From an uncultured Vampirovibrio sp. (GTDB lineage Bacteria > Cyanobacteriota > Vampirovibrionia > Gastranaerophilales > Gastranaerophilaceae), in NCBI GenBank assembly GCA_910583875.1, contig CAJTXT010000004.1, forward strand, positions 62,001 to 126,000: a DNA stretch of 64,000 bases, read 5' to 3'. Positions 63,069 through 64,000 of the stretch are shown one piece after another; the first letter of the stretch is position 1, and every line of letters begins with the position of its first letter. Made by a program: the position numbers and the translations under genes. Below the pieces are notes generated by a model. The model saw only the letters and a program-made list of their open reading frames with translations, ran no database searches and was not told the origin of the DNA.

Positions 63069-63342
63069 ATTTATAAATTAAAAAAATTCTCATCAACTCG
63101 CATTCAGAAAGACACAAAAAAATTGTTTTTTATGTCTTTCAACTTGTAAACTTCATTAGTTTATCAATAAACACTGTCATGCTGAACTTGTTTCAGCATC
63201 TTAGATTTAGTAAATAAAGTCTTTTAAATTAATGATTTATATTATAGCTGGCAAGATGCTGAAACAAGTTCAGCATGACAGTATCTGTTCTATTTAGTTA
63301 TTTTTATAATTTAAAAACTAATTAATATTTCTTATGTTATAT

Positions 63343-64000
63343 CTATCTAATATTAATAAACTTATGCACTTGTGGAATTAAGCGCACCTTATCATATTTT
63401 TCTATGAATCTATAAAATGTTTTATTTATAAATTCTGTAGAGATATTTAAAAAATCCCCATCCATTTTGGGTTGCAATATTATCTCTATGTTATATTTTT
63501 GTGCCAGTTGTGTCGTTTTTATTATTTCTTCTTCTGTAATTTTTTCATCAAAAACTACTTTTGCAAATATTTCTTTTTTATTTTCAATTGCTATTTTTAT
63601 AAATTCTTCATGAATATTAAACATATCTTTCATATTAGTAGTTGATGGTAATTTTATATCCATTGAAATGATATCTATGTTATTAATTATTGCTTCAAGA
63701 TTTTTATACAATGTACCGTTTGTTTCCAAATAAATTTTTTGATTGCATTTAGGCAGGAAGTTTTTCAAAAACTCACTTTCTAATAATGGCTCGCCGCCTG
63801 TAAGGCTTATTGAATGAATATTTTTATAGTTATTTATTTCTTTCAATAGGGTTTCGGTAGTGTATTCTTTTAAATCAGATTTGAAATTTGTATCACAATA
63901 TTTGCAATTAAGATTGCAGTTAGTAAATCTTATGAATAATTGATTTACTCCTACATAAGGTCCTTCACCTTGTATAGATTCGAAAACTTCTTTTATTAAT
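63343..64000 (-). CDS. queE: 7-carboxy-7-deazaguanine synthase (radical SAM), start outside the window
   Basis: The frame runs leftward from the window edge; about 219 codons are visible. A Met at 63846 is internal, because the radical SAM motif lies upstream of it: FESIQGEGPYVG followed by NCNLNCKYCD (CX3CX2C). GGEPLL and MDIKLPS follow. The QGEGP start is typical of QueE, which makes the ring-contracted 7-deazaguanine precursor of queuosine. A related activase would be a less likely alternative. The stop is six bases from the end of element C. Confidence 0.88.
   Translation of the reverse strand, partial: LIKEVFESIQGEGPYVGVNQLFIRFTNCNLNCKYCDTNFKSDLKEYTTETLLKEINNYKNIHSISLTGGEPLLESEFLKNFLPKCNQKIYLETNGTLYKNLEAIINNIDIISMDIKLPSTTNMKDMFNIHEEFIKIAIENKKEIFAKVVFDEKITEEEIIKTTQLAQKYNIEIILQPKMDGDFLNISTEFINKTFYRFIEKYDKVRLIPQVHKFINIR

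Larger units (their letters stand above)
62763..63336. mobile_element. MITE-like composite element copy C (574 bp)
   Basis: The ends are CATAAGAAATATTATA at 62763 and a near-complement ending CTTATG at 63336. TA flanks the left end; the right flank is TT, a possible later change. Relative to copies A and B it lies in reverse orientation. It contains the REP-like pair (63175-63280), a GAAAGACA hairpin, the hairpin at 62972-63068 and a large foldback at 62770-62970. No coding sequence is seen in this 653-base gap. Confidence 0.8.

Overview
The window is AT-rich, densely packed bacterial chromosome. Two things point to a non-photosynthetic relative of the Cyanobacteria (Melainabacteria/Vampirovibrionia, Gastranaerophilales-like). 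RNA polymerase beta-prime is split into separate rpoC1 and rpoC2 genes, as in Cyanobacteria and plastids, and rpoC2 carries an insertion of about 660 residues in the trigger-loop position (the SI3 site). There are no photosynthesis genes. Anaerobe-style oxygen defence (PerR, rubredoxin, flavodiiron protein) and envelope genes (mlaEFD, lpxK, a family 9 glycosyltransferase) fit an anaerobic, Gram-negative-type host cell. The lineage call is inference; no rRNA is present.

Layout: (1) 1-7112: a cut-off membrane protein, then a three-gene unit of a very acidic anti-sigma-like membrane protein, a sigma-like factor and a zinc-ribbon/ATPase/TPR protein. (2) 7113-14115: a minus-strand run gyrB, TPR protein, diguanylate cyclase, lytic transglycosylase. 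(3) 14116-19338: small accessory genes (GNAT, ZIP transporter, GspF/PilC, GIY-YIG, two paralogous XRE regulators, an unknown) among three clusters of short palindromic repeats. (4) 19339-24401: outer-membrane lipid/LPS operon mlaE-mlaF-mlaD-lpxK-GT9. (5) 24449-27626: a TA-flanked MITE-like element, then oppF, a VanH-like D-2-hydroxyacid dehydrogenase and an LD-carboxypeptidase. (6) 27691-36878: dnaX, smpB, an XRE regulator, and the operon ffh, nucleotidyltransferase, DAHP synthase, Ski2-like helicase. (7) 36998-43342: rluB-like gene, a second composite element, flavodiiron protein/rubredoxin/PerR, an EF-hand plus lysozyme-like protein, and a secreted protein. (8) 43558-46773: rfbCBDA for dTDP-rhamnose. 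(9) 46775-52592: folD with a CooC-like ATPase, a cobalamin-type radical SAM protein and an orphan histidine kinase. (10) 52876-61810: rpoB-rpoC1-rpoC2 with its own promoter region and a strong terminator. (11) 61881-64000: a small secreted protein, panD, a third composite element and a cut-off queE.

The most unusual layer is the repeat DNA. Three copies (24449-24702, 37737-38303, 62763-63336) share terminal inverted repeats next to TA dinucleotides and supply the stop codons of two genes. Inside them and in other intergenic gaps lie nested hairpins: perfect arms of unrelated sequence capped by a related apex core. No transposase is visible in the window, so these look non-autonomous. No tRNA, rRNA or CRISPR array was seen.
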